Positions 7,372 through 17,054 of a stretch of 64,000 bases of DNA are shown piece after piece. The position numbers were made by a program, and so were the translations under genes. This stretch comes from Fibrobacter succinogenes (lineage in GTDB: Bacteria > Fibrobacterota > Fibrobacteria > Fibrobacterales > Fibrobacteraceae): positions 1-64,000 of the forward strand of contig CADCGB010000011.1 of the NCBI GenBank assembly GCA_902800815.1. The letters are read 5' to 3'. The number at the start of each line of letters is the position of its first letter. Within the stretch, counting starts at the first letter, position 1. The notes beneath the pieces were generated by a model. The model did not search any database and was not told the DNA's origin. It saw only the letters and a program-made list of their open reading frames with translations.

Positions 7372-9183
7372 TTAGCGGATTTTCACCACGTGGTTCTCGG
7401 TGCCGACACGCACGAGGTACGAGCCCGCCCCCGGCAACGCAAAGGCGTTGTTCTGGCCTGTGACATTCCGGCGGAACAGCAGGCGGCCCTGCATGTCGAA
7501 CACGGCTACCTGCACGGAGCCCGCAGCCGTACCCAAGCCATAAATAGCGACTTCACGGCCCGACACAGCAAGGTTCATGCGGTTCGCCATCACAGCCACA
7601 ATCGCATCAGACTTCTCGCTGCTGGAGGATTCGTCCTGCACCTCAACCGCACCGGAACTACTTGACTCCTCGGGAGGCTCAACGACATTACTGCTGCTGG
7701 ACTTTGCAGAGGAACTCGATGCAGGTACAGTGCCGTTCCCCGTCACGGTAATGGTCCCACTCTTCGAAGCGTTCGTCGTAGCGCCCGTCGTAGTAACGGT
7801 GAACTTGTACGCACCCGGTGCCACCGTCGCAGAGACCGTTCCCGAAATGTAGAAGTCAGAGCCCTTGAGCGTACCCGACACGCCATCCGGAAGCCCCGTC
7901 ACCGTGGCACCCGTCGCGCCCGCGATCGTGTAGTAGAATTCCGCAATCGATTTGCCTGCGGCAACCGTCTGCGTGGTACTGCCCGAGCCATGCTTGGTGA
8001 GGCTCGCCTCGCCCGCGACAGGCGTCTGCGACGAGCTGGACTTTGCAGAAGAACTCGATGCAGGCACAACGCTGCTGCTGGACTTCGCCTGTGAAGAACT
8101 GGACGCAATGCTACTGCTAGACTTGGCCGAGCTCGAGCTTGCCGGAGTCACCACAGACGATGCACCCGGATCCGGGAGAGTAGCACCTGCATACAACTTA
8201 ATAGAATCGCGCAGGGCATAAGCCTTCGCCTGCGTGCTCACGTCAGTCAAGCTCATGGAATAGCTCGGCTTGAACGCCGTGCCCGTCCCCGACTGCGGCT
8301 TCTTCACGTTTTCCTCGTAATTTTCGATCATCTGCGCCGCAGTGATGGCACCGTCGCTCGTGTAGAGGTCAAGCGCCTTCTGAACGCCGATGAACACGTT
8401 CCTTTCGATGCGGATATCCGCCTCGATGGCTGCACGCACGCAGTAGCTCGCGTCCTTGCTGTCGAAGAGGTTGTTCGCCACATGCACCTTGCCAAAACGC
8501 ACGCGCGGCATGCGTTCCACCACGCCGTCCGCCCACCACGTATGGTGAATCGTCACGTTCAGATGCCCGCGGTCGCTCGTCTTTGTCTTGCTGTTGCCAA
8601 TCAGGTTGCTGAACTGGTGGCCGGTCGATGCCGAGGTATAGCTGAACTTGGTCCACGAAATGGTCACGTAGTCCGAGGCGTTGGTGATGTCCAGGTTGCC
8701 GTCGTGACCGTCGTAAACATCCACGTGGTCAATCCACACGTTCTTCGACTCGTGATTCACCTGCAGGCAATCCTCGTCATCGTCGTCATGCGCGCCCACG
8801 CCCTTGAATTTCAGGTTGCGGATGATGACGTTCTTCGAGCCGCTCAGCTTCATGGCGCTACCCGAGCTGGGCTGCGCGATGATGGCGCCCTGATAACCGT
8901 AAATCGTCACGTTGCTGCCGACCTCGACGGGGCCCATGTACGTCCCCGGCTTCACGTAAATAATCTTGTTGCCCGCCTTGGCGTAGCTCTTAAGGTCACT
9001 CACGTTGTCCACCGTGACCTCGGAATAGCCCTTGCCGCCCGTAGTGCCGCCATTCTGCGTGGCAAAACCCGCCATCGGGAAATCCGGCGAAGTGACCGCG
9101 AACGCGGAAGTCGCTGTGCCGACAACCGTCGCCCCGCACACAAGCAGTGCCGAGAGCGACATTTTCAACGAATTACAACCCAT
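7372..9183 (-). CDS. Secreted pectate lyase, PL1 family, with Ser-rich linkers
   Basis: A 603-residue enzyme that cleaves polygalacturonate by beta-elimination. The frame is open up to 9258, but the ATG at 9183 is preferred because a GG-rich site lies about ten bases upstream and it gives a clean signal peptide ending in TATSAFA. The parallel beta-helix domain (about 30-350) has VWIDHVDVYDG (149-159), DGNLDIT and RMPRVR (224-229), which supplies the catalytic-arginine motif RxPxxR of PL1. Then follow a Ser/Ala linker with SSSSAKSSSS runs, an Ig-like segment (about 400-480), a second serine linker and the shared tail, ending SYLVRVGTENHVVKIR. It acts outside the cell on pectin. Confidence 0.92.
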   Translation of the reverse strand: MGCNSLKMSLSALLVCGATVVGTATSAFAVTSPDFPMAGFATQNGGTTGGKGYSEVTVDNVSDLKSYAKAGNKIIYVKPGTYMGPVEVGSNVTIYGYQGAIIAQPSSGSAMKLSGSKNVIIRNLKFKGVGAHDDDDEDCLQVNHESKNVWIDHVDVYDGHDGNLDITNASDYVTISWTKFSYTSASTGHQFSNLIGNSKTKTSDRGHLNVTIHHTWWADGVVERMPRVRFGKVHVANNLFDSKDASYCVRAAIEADIRIERNVFIGVQKALDLYTSDGAITAAQMIENYEENVKKPQSGTGTAFKPSYSMSLTDVSTQAKAYALRDSIKLYAGATLPDPGASSVVTPASSSSAKSSSSIASSSSQAKSSSSVVPASSSSAKSSSSQTPVAGEASLTKHGSGSTTQTVAAGKSIAEFYYTIAGATGATVTGLPDGVSGTLKGSDFYISGTVSATVAPGAYKFTVTTTGATTNASKSGTITVTGNGTVPASSSSAKSSSSNVVEPPEESSSSGAVEVQDESSSSEKSDAIVAVMANRMNLAVSGREVAIYGLGTAAGSVQVAVFDMQGRLLFRRNVTGQNNAFALPGAGSYLVRVGTENHVVKIR

Positions 9184-9226
9184 AACATCCATCCTTTTTT
9201 GAGTCACAGGCAACCCGCCCGCATTG

Positions 9227-9244
9227 TTCTCAAAATTTTTCTCA
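9227..9244. promoter_or_regulatory. Paired TTCTCA motif upstream of the pectate lyase gene
   Basis: TTCTCA occurs at 9227-9232 and 9239-9244, a 12-base period, inside ATTGTTCTCAAAATTTTTCT. The same paired motif with the same period occurs at 58617-58634, and a single TTCTCA in similar context at 9371-9376. It may be a protein-binding site; no known regulator is recognised. Confidence 0.35.
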
Positions 9245-9410
9245 AAATTTATATTCAAAAAAGGAAAAAGTCAATAGGAAATTTTGATATTCGCTCCGTT
9301 TTGTCCCCATATTTCGGCTTAAAACAACTAAAAACGACGAAATTCATAAAATTTCGCCATTTTTAAAATGTTCTCAAAAATTTATTTTACAAAGACAATT
9401 ACGGCGTTTC

Positions 9411-10568
9411 CTACACCATCTCGGCCACGAGCTTGTCGAGTGCAGCTTCGGATTCGGTGCTGAGCGTCGACTTCACCGTCACCACCGTTTCAGCAAGCGT
9501 TACGTTCTTGAGCGTAGCGAGAATTTCAGTCATCTTCTTGGCGGCCATCGGAGCCCAGGTACCGTTCTCGACAACACCCACCTTGCGGTTGCTGTAATTC
9601 TTTGCCTTCAGGTGGTTCAGGAAGTCTTCCATGACCGGGAAGAGTCCCGCATCATATGTAGGAGCAGCCACCACCATGCGGTCGTAGCGGAAGGCGTCTT
9701 CGATGACTTCGGCCATGTCGCTGCGGGCAAGGTCAGAAACCACAACTTTTTCGACACCGGCGGCCTTGAGCTTTTCGCCGAGCAATTCCGCGGCCTTCTT
9801 GGTTCCGCCGTAAATAGAGGCATACGCCACAAGCACGCCCTTGTCTTCGGGAGCGTAGCTGCTCCAGGTGTTGTACTTATCGATGTAATAGCCGAGGTTT
9901 TCGGTGAGCACCGGGCCATGCAACGGGCAAATCGTCTTGATGTCGAGCGTGGCAGCCTTCTTGAGCACCGCCTGCACCTGGTTGCCGTACTTGCCCACAA
10001 TGTTGAAGTAGTAGCGGCGGGCTTCGCAGGCCCAGTCGTCCGGATCGGCGTCGTACACGCCGAACTTGCCGAACGCATCGGCCGCAAACAAAATTTTTTC
10101 GTTCTGTTCATAGCTGAACAGGACTTCGGGCCAGTGCACCATCGGGGCACCGATAAACTGGAGCGTATGGCTACCAAGCGCAAGCGTATCGCCTTCCTTC
10201 ACGGTCTGCTTCTTGACCGATTCAGGGAGCGCCATGAACTGCGGCAACAGCGCGAACGCCTTTGCGGACGCCACGAGTGTCGCTTCCGGGTACTTCGCAA
10301 CAAAATCAGCAATGCCGCCGGCATGGTCCGGTTCCAGGTGGTGAATTACCAGGTAATCTGGCTTGCGGCCAGCGAGAGCGGTTTCCAGATTGGCAAGCCA
10401 CTCGCCCACCTTGTGCGCATCGACCGTATCCGTCACGGCAATCTTTTCGTCCACAATCACATACGAGTTGTACGCCATGCCCTCGGGCACCACGTACTGG
10501 CCTTCGAACAAATCGATGTCCCTATCATCGACACCGATGTACTTGATGTTTTCGCTAAAGTTCTTCAT
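9411..10568 (-). CDS. Flavo-diiron protein (A-type flavoprotein, FprA-like)
   Basis: From the ATG at 10568 the protein has 385 residues, the normal length for flavo-diiron O2/NO reductases. The metallo-beta-lactamase-like domain keeps all diiron ligands: His77, Glu79 and Asp81 in HLEPDH, His145 in MVHWPE, Asp164 in FAADAFG and His217 in CPLHGP. The flavodoxin domain (about 245-385) has the FMN loop ASIYGGTKKAAE. It reduces oxygen to water, or NO to N2O, with electrons from rubredoxin or a similar donor, which suits a strict anaerobe. AAGGA lies 8-12 bases before this ATG. The frame stays open upstream to 10796 and would add 76 residues with two membrane segments (listed separately), so the start is uncertain. 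Confidence 0.88.
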   Translation of the reverse strand: MKNFSENIKYIGVDDRDIDLFEGQYVVPEGMAYNSYVIVDEKIAVTDTVDAHKVGEWLANLETALAGRKPDYLVIHHLEPDHAGGIADFVAKYPEATLVASAKAFALLPQFMALPESVKKQTVKEGDTLALGSHTLQFIGAPMVHWPEVLFSYEQNEKILFAADAFGKFGVYDADPDDWACEARRYYFNIVGKYGNQVQAVLKKAATLDIKTICPLHGPVLTENLGYYIDKYNTWSSYAPEDKGVLVAYASIYGGTKKAAELLGEKLKAAGVEKVVVSDLARSDMAEVIEDAFRYDRMVVAAPTYDAGLFPVMEDFLNHLKAKNYSNRKVGVVENGTWAPMAAKKMTEILATLKNVTLAETVVTVKSTLSTESEAALDKLVAEMV

Positions 10569-10796
10569 GGTTTTTTCCTTGTATTTTTTCTCAATTCTTT
10601 TTATTCTCTTTTTCAAAAGAAATACAACTAAACATAAAAGAAGATAGATAAAAAAGATAATCAGCACTGCATAAAAGTCAAGCATGTCCCTAGAAACAAA
10701 CAAATAGACACCTGCAGCGACAGACACCATAATCAAAAACACATCATCGCTTAATTTCCATCCTCTTTTAAATGACATATTTTTTATCCTTCCCAT
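10569..10796 (-). other. In-frame upstream extension of the flavo-diiron gene: possible membrane anchor
   Basis: Seventy-six codons, in frame with the flavo-diiron protein and without a stop, encode MGRIKNMSFKRGWKLSDDV, then two hydrophobic segments (FLIMVSVAAGVYLFV and FYAVLIIFFIYLLLCLVVFLL) and a basic stretch KKRIKRIEKKYKEK. Either translation starts here and makes a membrane-anchored 461-residue protein, or this is a separate small frame that happens to join. Positive-inside charge logic fits two membrane helices with the enzyme facing the cytoplasm. Confidence 0.4.
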
Positions 10797-10840
10797 ACGT
10801 TTCTTCGGAACAATATATAATATTTTTCTACATTCAGGTT

Positions 10841-13672
10841 ATGCCCAAGACTTTACTATTACTCGATTCGTACGCGCTCGCGTTCCGCATGTTCTACGCC
10901 TACTCGCAAAACCCGCTCAAGAACAGCCAGGGCGAAGACGTGTCGATGATGCACGGCTACTGGGGTGCAGTGCTCCGCATTTTGGCTAAGCACAAGCCCA
11001 CGCACTTTGCGATTGCGCGCGACGTGGCTCACACGAAGACTTTCAGGCACGAACTTTACCCGGACTACAAGGCAAATCGCGGACCCATGCCCGAAGAGAT
11101 GGCGGCGCAGATGCCGCTGCTGGGCGAAAGCCTCGAAGCCAGCGGAATCCCGCTGCTTTCGGAACCGGGCTACGAAGCGGATGACGTGATGGCAAGTACC
11201 GCGGTGGCTGCGGTCGAGGCGGGATTCGACAGTGTCGTGATTCTCAGTAAAGACAAGGACATGTCGCAGATCGTGACGGACAAGATTCATCTTTTCCACT
11301 TGACGAAGGGCGCCGACGGCATTGATTTCGGCCCCGAGCAGGTATTGGAAAAGTACGGACTCCCGCCGGAAAAGATTCGCGACTACCTCGCGCTCATGGG
11401 TGACGCGAGCGACAACGTACCCGGCGTACCGAAGGTGGGCCCGAAGACGGCCATCCAGTTGCTGAACGACTACGGCGACATGGACAACCTGTACGCGAAC
11501 CTCGACAAGATTACCAAGAAGGGATTGCATGACAACCTCGCGAACAACCGCGAGAAGGCATTCCTGAGCCGAGAACTCGTGACGCTCCAGACCAAGCGGG
11601 CGTTTAGCGGAAATTTAGACGCGCTTGAATACAACGGCCTGCACGTGGATACCTTGGCGCAGATGTTCAAGGATCACGAAATCAACAGCCTGTTGCGTTT
11701 GCTCGAGAAAGTCCCGAGCAAGGCAGGCTTCGTGCGTGATGGAGAAGGTGCGGATAATGCAGGTGCGGATGGCGCCGGCGACCCCGTTGCCGCAAGCTTC
11801 CCCGTAGAAGACTTGCCCACATACATCTGCGTCGATACCGATGAAGTTTTTGAGCAGATGAAGGCCGAATTTGCAGCAGCAAGTACCGTGGGCATCGATA
11901 CCGAAACGGACGGACTCGACCCGATGCAATGCAACATCGTGGGTCTCTGCCTTTCGGCAGACCCAGCGAAGGGCTACTACATCCCGCTTGCGCACACCGA
12001 CGAAATCGGGTTCCCACTCCCCGCAAGCAAGGGCGGCAACTTCGACTTTAACAAGGTTGCGAACTGGTTCAAGGAATTCATTGCGGATACCGCCCCGAAG
12101 GAAAACACCGGGAAGCCGCGCGAACTCGTGTTCCACAACGCGAAATTCGATTTGCATGTTCTCGCACGTGCGTTCAAGATTCCGCAGGCCGATATCGACA
12201 ACGCGAACATCGTCGACACGCTGATTGCCGCCTGGATGCTTTCGCCGGGACAATCGGGCCTCGGGCTCGACAACCAGGTAATGCAGCGCCTTCAGCACGA
12301 GATGATCCCGATAGAGAACCTCATCGGACGCGGCAAGAACCAGATTACGTTCAACCGCGCGCCCATCAAGGATGCGACGGAATACGGCGCCGAAGATGCC
12401 GTCTATACGCTTCGCCTGTGGGAACCGCTCAAGAAGGAACTCGAGAAGCTCGACTACGTGAAGTACTTCTTCGCGCAGGAGATGCCGCTCCTGAAGGTGC
12501 TCTACCAGATGGAAACGGTTGGCGTCGCGATTGACGTTCCGGCCCTCAAGAAACTAGAGCAGGAACTGCAGCACCGCATAGAAAAACTCGAAAGGGAAAT
12601 ATGCGACATGGCGGGAGTCGAGTTCAATATCGGTTCTCCCAAGCAGCTGGGCGACGTGCTTTTCGATACGCTCGGGCTCCCGCAAATCAAGAAGCGCAGC
12701 ACCGACGCGGTCGTGCTCGAAGAACTCAGTTTCAGCGCGCCGCACCCGATTGTATTCTCTGTCATCGAGTACCGCGAACTCAAGAAGATGCAGAGCACCT
12801 ACATCACGGTGCTCCCCACGCTCGTGAACCCGGACACGCGCCGCATCCACACGAGCTTTATCCAGTGGGGCACTGCCACAGGGCGCCTCTCGAGCCGCGA
12901 TCCGAACCTGCAGAACATTCCCGTACGTAGCGACTTGGGCAAGAAGATTCGCGCCTCGTTCGTGCCGCAGAGCAAGGACAACGTGATTCTCGCGGTAGAC
13001 TACTCGCAGATTGAACTCCGCATGCTTGCGCACCTGAGCGGAGATGCCGCGCTCATTGAAAGTTATAAGGAAGGCATCGACATCCACGCCCGCACCGCTG
13101 CCGCGATTTACGGGGTGGATCTCGACGCCGTCACGAGCGACATGAGGCGCGATGCAAAGGTGGTGAATTTCGGCGTACTTTACGGGATGACGGCCTTCCG
13201 CCTCGCCCGTGACCTGAAAATCCCGATGTCGCAGGCAAGGGACTTTATTACCGGGTATTTCGACATGTATCAGGGCGTCCAGCAGTTTATCGAAGATACC
13301 AAGGCGGCCGCCCACCGCGATGGCTACGTGGAAACGCTCTCGGGCCGCCGCCGCTACATCGCGGGCATAGACTCTAGCGATCGTATGGAATCGCAGATGG
13401 CCGAGCGCATGGCCGTGAATACTCCCGTCCAGGGCTCCGCCGCCGACCTCATCAAGATTGCAATGATCCGCATCCAGAAGCGCATCAACGAGGAAAAGCT
13501 CCCGCTGAAGATGATGCTGCAGGTGCACGACGAACTCGTGTTCGAATGCCCCCGCGACCAGGTGGAAGCGATGGCCCAGATGGTGAAATCCGAGATGGAA
13601 GGCGCCATGGAGTTGAAGGTGCCTCTCGTCGCGAGCGTCGGCTTCGGCGAGAACTGGCTCGTAGCGCACTAA
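10841..13672 (+). CDS. polA: DNA polymerase I
   Basis: A 943-residue polymerase used in Okazaki-fragment processing and repair. The frame opens earlier (10772), but MPKTLLLLDSYALAFRMFYA matches the conserved N-terminus, so 10841 is the start. The 5'-3' exonuclease domain (about 1-290) has YEADDVMAS and GDASDNVPGVPKVGPKTA. The 3'-5' exonuclease domain (about 325-530) keeps the metal-binding DTETDGLDP and HNAKFDLHVL, so proofreading is probably active. The polymerase domain has motif A (VDYSQIELRMLAHLSGD), motif B (RRDAKVVNFGVLYGMTAF) and motif C (QVHDELVFE). Length and order are standard. It is divergent from the flavo-diiron gene and convergent with the next gene. Confidence 0.97.
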   Translation: MPKTLLLLDSYALAFRMFYAYSQNPLKNSQGEDVSMMHGYWGAVLRILAKHKPTHFAIARDVAHTKTFRHELYPDYKANRGPMPEEMAAQMPLLGESLEASGIPLLSEPGYEADDVMASTAVAAVEAGFDSVVILSKDKDMSQIVTDKIHLFHLTKGADGIDFGPEQVLEKYGLPPEKIRDYLALMGDASDNVPGVPKVGPKTAIQLLNDYGDMDNLYANLDKITKKGLHDNLANNREKAFLSRELVTLQTKRAFSGNLDALEYNGLHVDTLAQMFKDHEINSLLRLLEKVPSKAGFVRDGEGADNAGADGAGDPVAASFPVEDLPTYICVDTDEVFEQMKAEFAAASTVGIDTETDGLDPMQCNIVGLCLSADPAKGYYIPLAHTDEIGFPLPASKGGNFDFNKVANWFKEFIADTAPKENTGKPRELVFHNAKFDLHVLARAFKIPQADIDNANIVDTLIAAWMLSPGQSGLGLDNQVMQRLQHEMIPIENLIGRGKNQITFNRAPIKDATEYGAEDAVYTLRLWEPLKKELEKLDYVKYFFAQEMPLLKVLYQMETVGVAIDVPALKKLEQELQHRIEKLEREICDMAGVEFNIGSPKQLGDVLFDTLGLPQIKKRSTDAVVLEELSFSAPHPIVFSVIEYRELKKMQSTYITVLPTLVNPDTRRIHTSFIQWGTATGRLSSRDPNLQNIPVRSDLGKKIRASFVPQSKDNVILAVDYSQIELRMLAHLSGDAALIESYKEGIDIHARTAAAIYGVDLDAVTSDMRRDAKVVNFGVLYGMTAFRLARDLKIPMSQARDFITGYFDMYQGVQQFIEDTKAAAHRDGYVETLSGRRRYIAGIDSSDRMESQMAERMAVNTPVQGSAADLIKIAMIRIQKRINEEKLPLKMMLQVHDELVFECPRDQVEAMAQMVKSEMEGAMELKVPLVASVGFGENWLVAH

Positions 13673-13711
13673 GAGACCGTTCGGCTCACATAAGCCCGCG
13701 GGCAGTTTAAG

Positions 13712-16700
13712 TTATTCCGGATCTTTCACGCAGCGGACGTAGTAGCCCACTTCGGCATCGTCCTTATACGAGTAACCGACGTAGTCGTCATAACTAGCGT
13801 AGAAACCCATCATACGAGTGTCGCAATCGTAATCGTACCAGAACCACGATTCCTGGCCTTCGCCTTCATACGTTCCGTCGCCGTTTTTATGACCGCCTGG
13901 CAGAATGTTAAAGCCCGAGCGGTTTTCCCCATTTGCACTCGCACCATCGGGATCCGTCCAGCCCGTTGAAGAACGCAATTCCGTTGTCCGAGCCAAGCCC
14001 ATATTAAAATAGAAGAGGATTAGGGAATCGATATCGGCCCGCACCGGCAGGCGCCACCCATCGGGGCAAACGGCCCGGGCTGCAGCACAGCCATAAAGTG
14101 TTCCATACGCCTCGCATTTTTCCTCGTCATCATTGTAGCACGAGGTTCGCCCCCTCAAAACGGAAAGTTGGGTAGCATCCGCAAAATTCAGGTTTTCTGC
14201 CATCCACGTCAGATTCCAGATATCGACAGTCCTGTATTCCTTGTCATTGCGATCGTCAACCATAGTGCCACTCACGCTAACATCCGGGTCTATGATCCAG
14301 CCATCTTGACCGCACACAAAATGCGAAAGGTTCTTCTTAAGTTTTTCACCGCGATTGTAGCTCGTGCAGCCACGCCCCAAAAGACGCTCCGGCCTGTTGG
14401 AACGCCTGAATTCGCCGTCATCGCAAGCATATATGCGGGAATCCTGATTGTACATGTTATGGAGCGTACCATTGCCATACAGCCCCGTAGCACTGCACTC
14501 GGCGATCTCGTCGTGAGTATCGTTATAGATTGCCGGCATGGCAACCCATTCCTGAGGAACATCGCCGCTAGTATTCGCCGTACACTGGTAATACTTGCCA
14601 TCATACTTTATGCTGGATATTTCGCCCACATTCAGGCATGCAGTTCCGCCCCGCGCTACCAGGATGCTGTCGAGTTCCGTACCCTGGCGCCACTTGCCAT
14701 CCTGGAATACATAAGTGTGTTCCCAATAGCAATCCGCAACCTTAACTGCGCCTTCCTCGTAGTCGAGCCCCCACTTCTTTGTATCAATTTCCAAATGTGT
14801 AGGCTTTCTCCAGGCAAAACTGTCGCAAATGTATTGCGCACCATTAGACGTTTTCAAAATCGAATCCTGATACGCCGCGGTACAGCCACCAATACCCAAC
14901 TTGCAGTTGGAACTATCACGTTCGTGCCAGGCGGAGTTCTCGTAGACCATGCATTTACGTGGACTTGAATCATCCCACCTAACCTGACGTTCATACCCGA
15001 CAGTCCACTTGAACTCATTGTATTCGTCAATGCTCATTGTAACCCAGCCGCTATCGGCACAGACCAGGTAAGATATGTAATTGCAATTGATTGTCTCGTA
15101 CCGGGTCTGATCCGTGCACGCAAAACTCGGGTTGTAATCATTGACACAGCGGACCGGGAAACGGTCTGTCGTATTCAGCAATCCATTCATTACTGTCCCC
15201 GTATTCGAGAACTGAAAGGAATACGAAAAAATGTACTGATAATCCTTAGCATACGAACTCGTCCAATAATTCGCACTCGTCTGCCCCACAGGTATTGTCG
15301 CAAAACCATACTTGTCCATTTCGGAAGCTGATGAACTACTTATATACTTGAACATGTAGTCCCACTCTTCCTTGCCCGGGAGGTGCCAGCCATCCGGACA
15401 CGCACTGCGCGCATCGTTCCACGTATAGACTCCTTCGCCCCCATAATTCAGGTTTTCCGCCATCCATCTTTGGCTTCCAATATACACGTAGCGGTAGATT
15501 TGCCCATCACGGCTGTCAATCATCTTATAGTACCTTGCATTTTCGTCACCGTCAAAAAGTTTCCATTCCTTCCCGTAACAGAAGTACACATTGTTCGTAT
15601 CGACAACGCCATGCTCGATCTTGCCAAAGAACTGACAAGCCAGACCCCTCGTATCCTTCTCAAAGTCGCTCAGCCCAGATAAATCCGTAGTATCCGTGAC
15701 AGCCGAGGTATCCACGGTCGACGTATCCGCGACGCTACTTGTATCCTTAACACTTGTCGTGTCCTTGACCTGCGTCGTATCCGCGACACCACTCGTGTCG
15801 GCAACGCTAGTGGTATCCTTGATATCCGTAGTATCGGCAACGTTAACGGTATCCTTCCAGTTATCAGGCTCCTTTTCAAGAACCCACTTGCCACCACTAC
15901 ATATAAAGTATTTTCCATTCCAGGCGCTGTACGAATTCCAGTTCAGCCATGCCGATTCTTCCAACCTTGAATCACACGCATCGAACCCGTAGACCTTCCA
16001 CCAGAAATAATCGATATAGAAGGCGGCACTCTTGCGGAACGAGTCAAAATTGCCTTTTGCGCTCTGCTCCATAGCCCAGTCTGCCATAATCGCGGCAAGC
16101 CGATTATTTTGCCAGAACCCGTCATAGACCATATCCTCTATAAAATCCGAGATTCGACTTGCCAGCTTTGTGTTTTCCTCATCCGAGTCATCGTGTTTTG
16201 ACGTAAGCCCGAAGGGCAGGCTGGCGGAGCCCTCTTTGTCCAGGCCCCCTAGCATAATCACACTTATCGCAAACAGGGCGGCATCCCCATCACTATCACC
16301 ATAGATATTCAGGTCTTCGGCCAAGGCAAAGTTGCCATTAATCGAGAACTCACCGAACACTTCCTTTTCCACCTGTTTTTTCGCATCATTGACGGTTAGC
16401 CCTTCATTTTCTACAAGGTAGAGCACGCGCAAATATTCTAGGTGGGTCAGCAGGTTCACGTTCGCCGTAGTGCGATCCGTAAGGTCTATCAGAGCATTCA
16501 AGGTCACAGTCGCTTTTGACTTTTCGCCCGTGAGTTCATCACGGAATGTCCCTGTAGCAGTAAGCAGGGCATACGGGGATTCAAACTCCGCGAATTCAAG
16601 CAAATAGACGCCCTCGTCATTCAGCACCTCCCCCTCGGTAGCATTCCCCACCGGCAGGAGCGTAACCGCATCCAGTTCCTGTATGGAAATTTTCGAGCCT

Positions 16701-16861
16701 TTCGAGAACGGGCCCTTCTGTACAAAGCCCGAAAGCGTCATCTTCTGAGAATACGGATTGTCGAGTCCTTCACTAGTACCGCTGCTATCGCATGCGACAA
16801 GCAGTGCAAACAAGGTTGCAATTACAAGCGATGCAAAAAATGTCCGGTACAAACTATTCAT
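13712..16861 (-). CDS. Large lipoprotein with two FISUMP domains and a Thr/Asp repeat linker
   Basis: A 1049-residue lipoprotein (lipobox LLVAC, Cys24). Residues 40-300 form an N-terminal region (LSGFVQKGPFSKGSKI, ATVTLNALIDLTDRTTANVN) of a kind often found in front of Fibrobacter paralogous domains. A degenerate linker of ADTT, KDTT and VADTS units covers about 345-395. The first FISUMP domain is near 440-580 (IDSRDGQIYRYVYIG, WMAENLNYG, CPDGWHLPG). Several short cysteine-paired segments of the CDSGWV/CDDGEF type follow, and a second FISUMP domain (about 880-1049) ends YYVRCVKDPE. It is probably surface exposed; the function is unknown. A GGGTTAGG site precedes the ATG. Confidence 0.87.
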   Translation of the reverse strand: MNSLYRTFFASLVIATLFALLVACDSSGTSEGLDNPYSQKMTLSGFVQKGPFSKGSKISIQELDAVTLLPVGNATEGEVLNDEGVYLLEFAEFESPYALLTATGTFRDELTGEKSKATVTLNALIDLTDRTTANVNLLTHLEYLRVLYLVENEGLTVNDAKKQVEKEVFGEFSINGNFALAEDLNIYGDSDGDAALFAISVIMLGGLDKEGSASLPFGLTSKHDDSDEENTKLASRISDFIEDMVYDGFWQNNRLAAIMADWAMEQSAKGNFDSFRKSAAFYIDYFWWKVYGFDACDSRLEESAWLNWNSYSAWNGKYFICSGGKWVLEKEPDNWKDTVNVADTTDIKDTTSVADTSGVADTTQVKDTTSVKDTSSVADTSTVDTSAVTDTTDLSGLSDFEKDTRGLACQFFGKIEHGVVDTNNVYFCYGKEWKLFDGDENARYYKMIDSRDGQIYRYVYIGSQRWMAENLNYGGEGVYTWNDARSACPDGWHLPGKEEWDYMFKYISSSSASEMDKYGFATIPVGQTSANYWTSSYAKDYQYIFSYSFQFSNTGTVMNGLLNTTDRFPVRCVNDYNPSFACTDQTRYETINCNYISYLVCADSGWVTMSIDEYNEFKWTVGYERQVRWDDSSPRKCMVYENSAWHERDSSNCKLGIGGCTAAYQDSILKTSNGAQYICDSFAWRKPTHLEIDTKKWGLDYEEGAVKVADCYWEHTYVFQDGKWRQGTELDSILVARGGTACLNVGEISSIKYDGKYYQCTANTSGDVPQEWVAMPAIYNDTHDEIAECSATGLYGNGTLHNMYNQDSRIYACDDGEFRRSNRPERLLGRGCTSYNRGEKLKKNLSHFVCGQDGWIIDPDVSVSGTMVDDRNDKEYRTVDIWNLTWMAENLNFADATQLSVLRGRTSCYNDDEEKCEAYGTLYGCAAARAVCPDGWRLPVRADIDSLILFYFNMGLARTTELRSSTGWTDPDGASANGENRSGFNILPGGHKNGDGTYEGEGQESWFWYDYDCDTRMMGFYASYDDYVGYSYKDDAEVGYYVRCVKDPE

Positions 16862-17054
16862 CCTAACCCGCCTTTTTCGAATAACACACCCTTTGGGAAA
16901 TATAAAAACTTGTCACGCAACAGAAAATTTACACTTTGTTGTAAATCGTTCAATGGTATTTGGAGCAAAAAACAGTTTTGGCCCCCTTCTCCGCGTTTTT
17001 CAATATACATTTAGGGAGTGTAGTGGTATTAGGGATACTTTCAGAGGAATCCAA

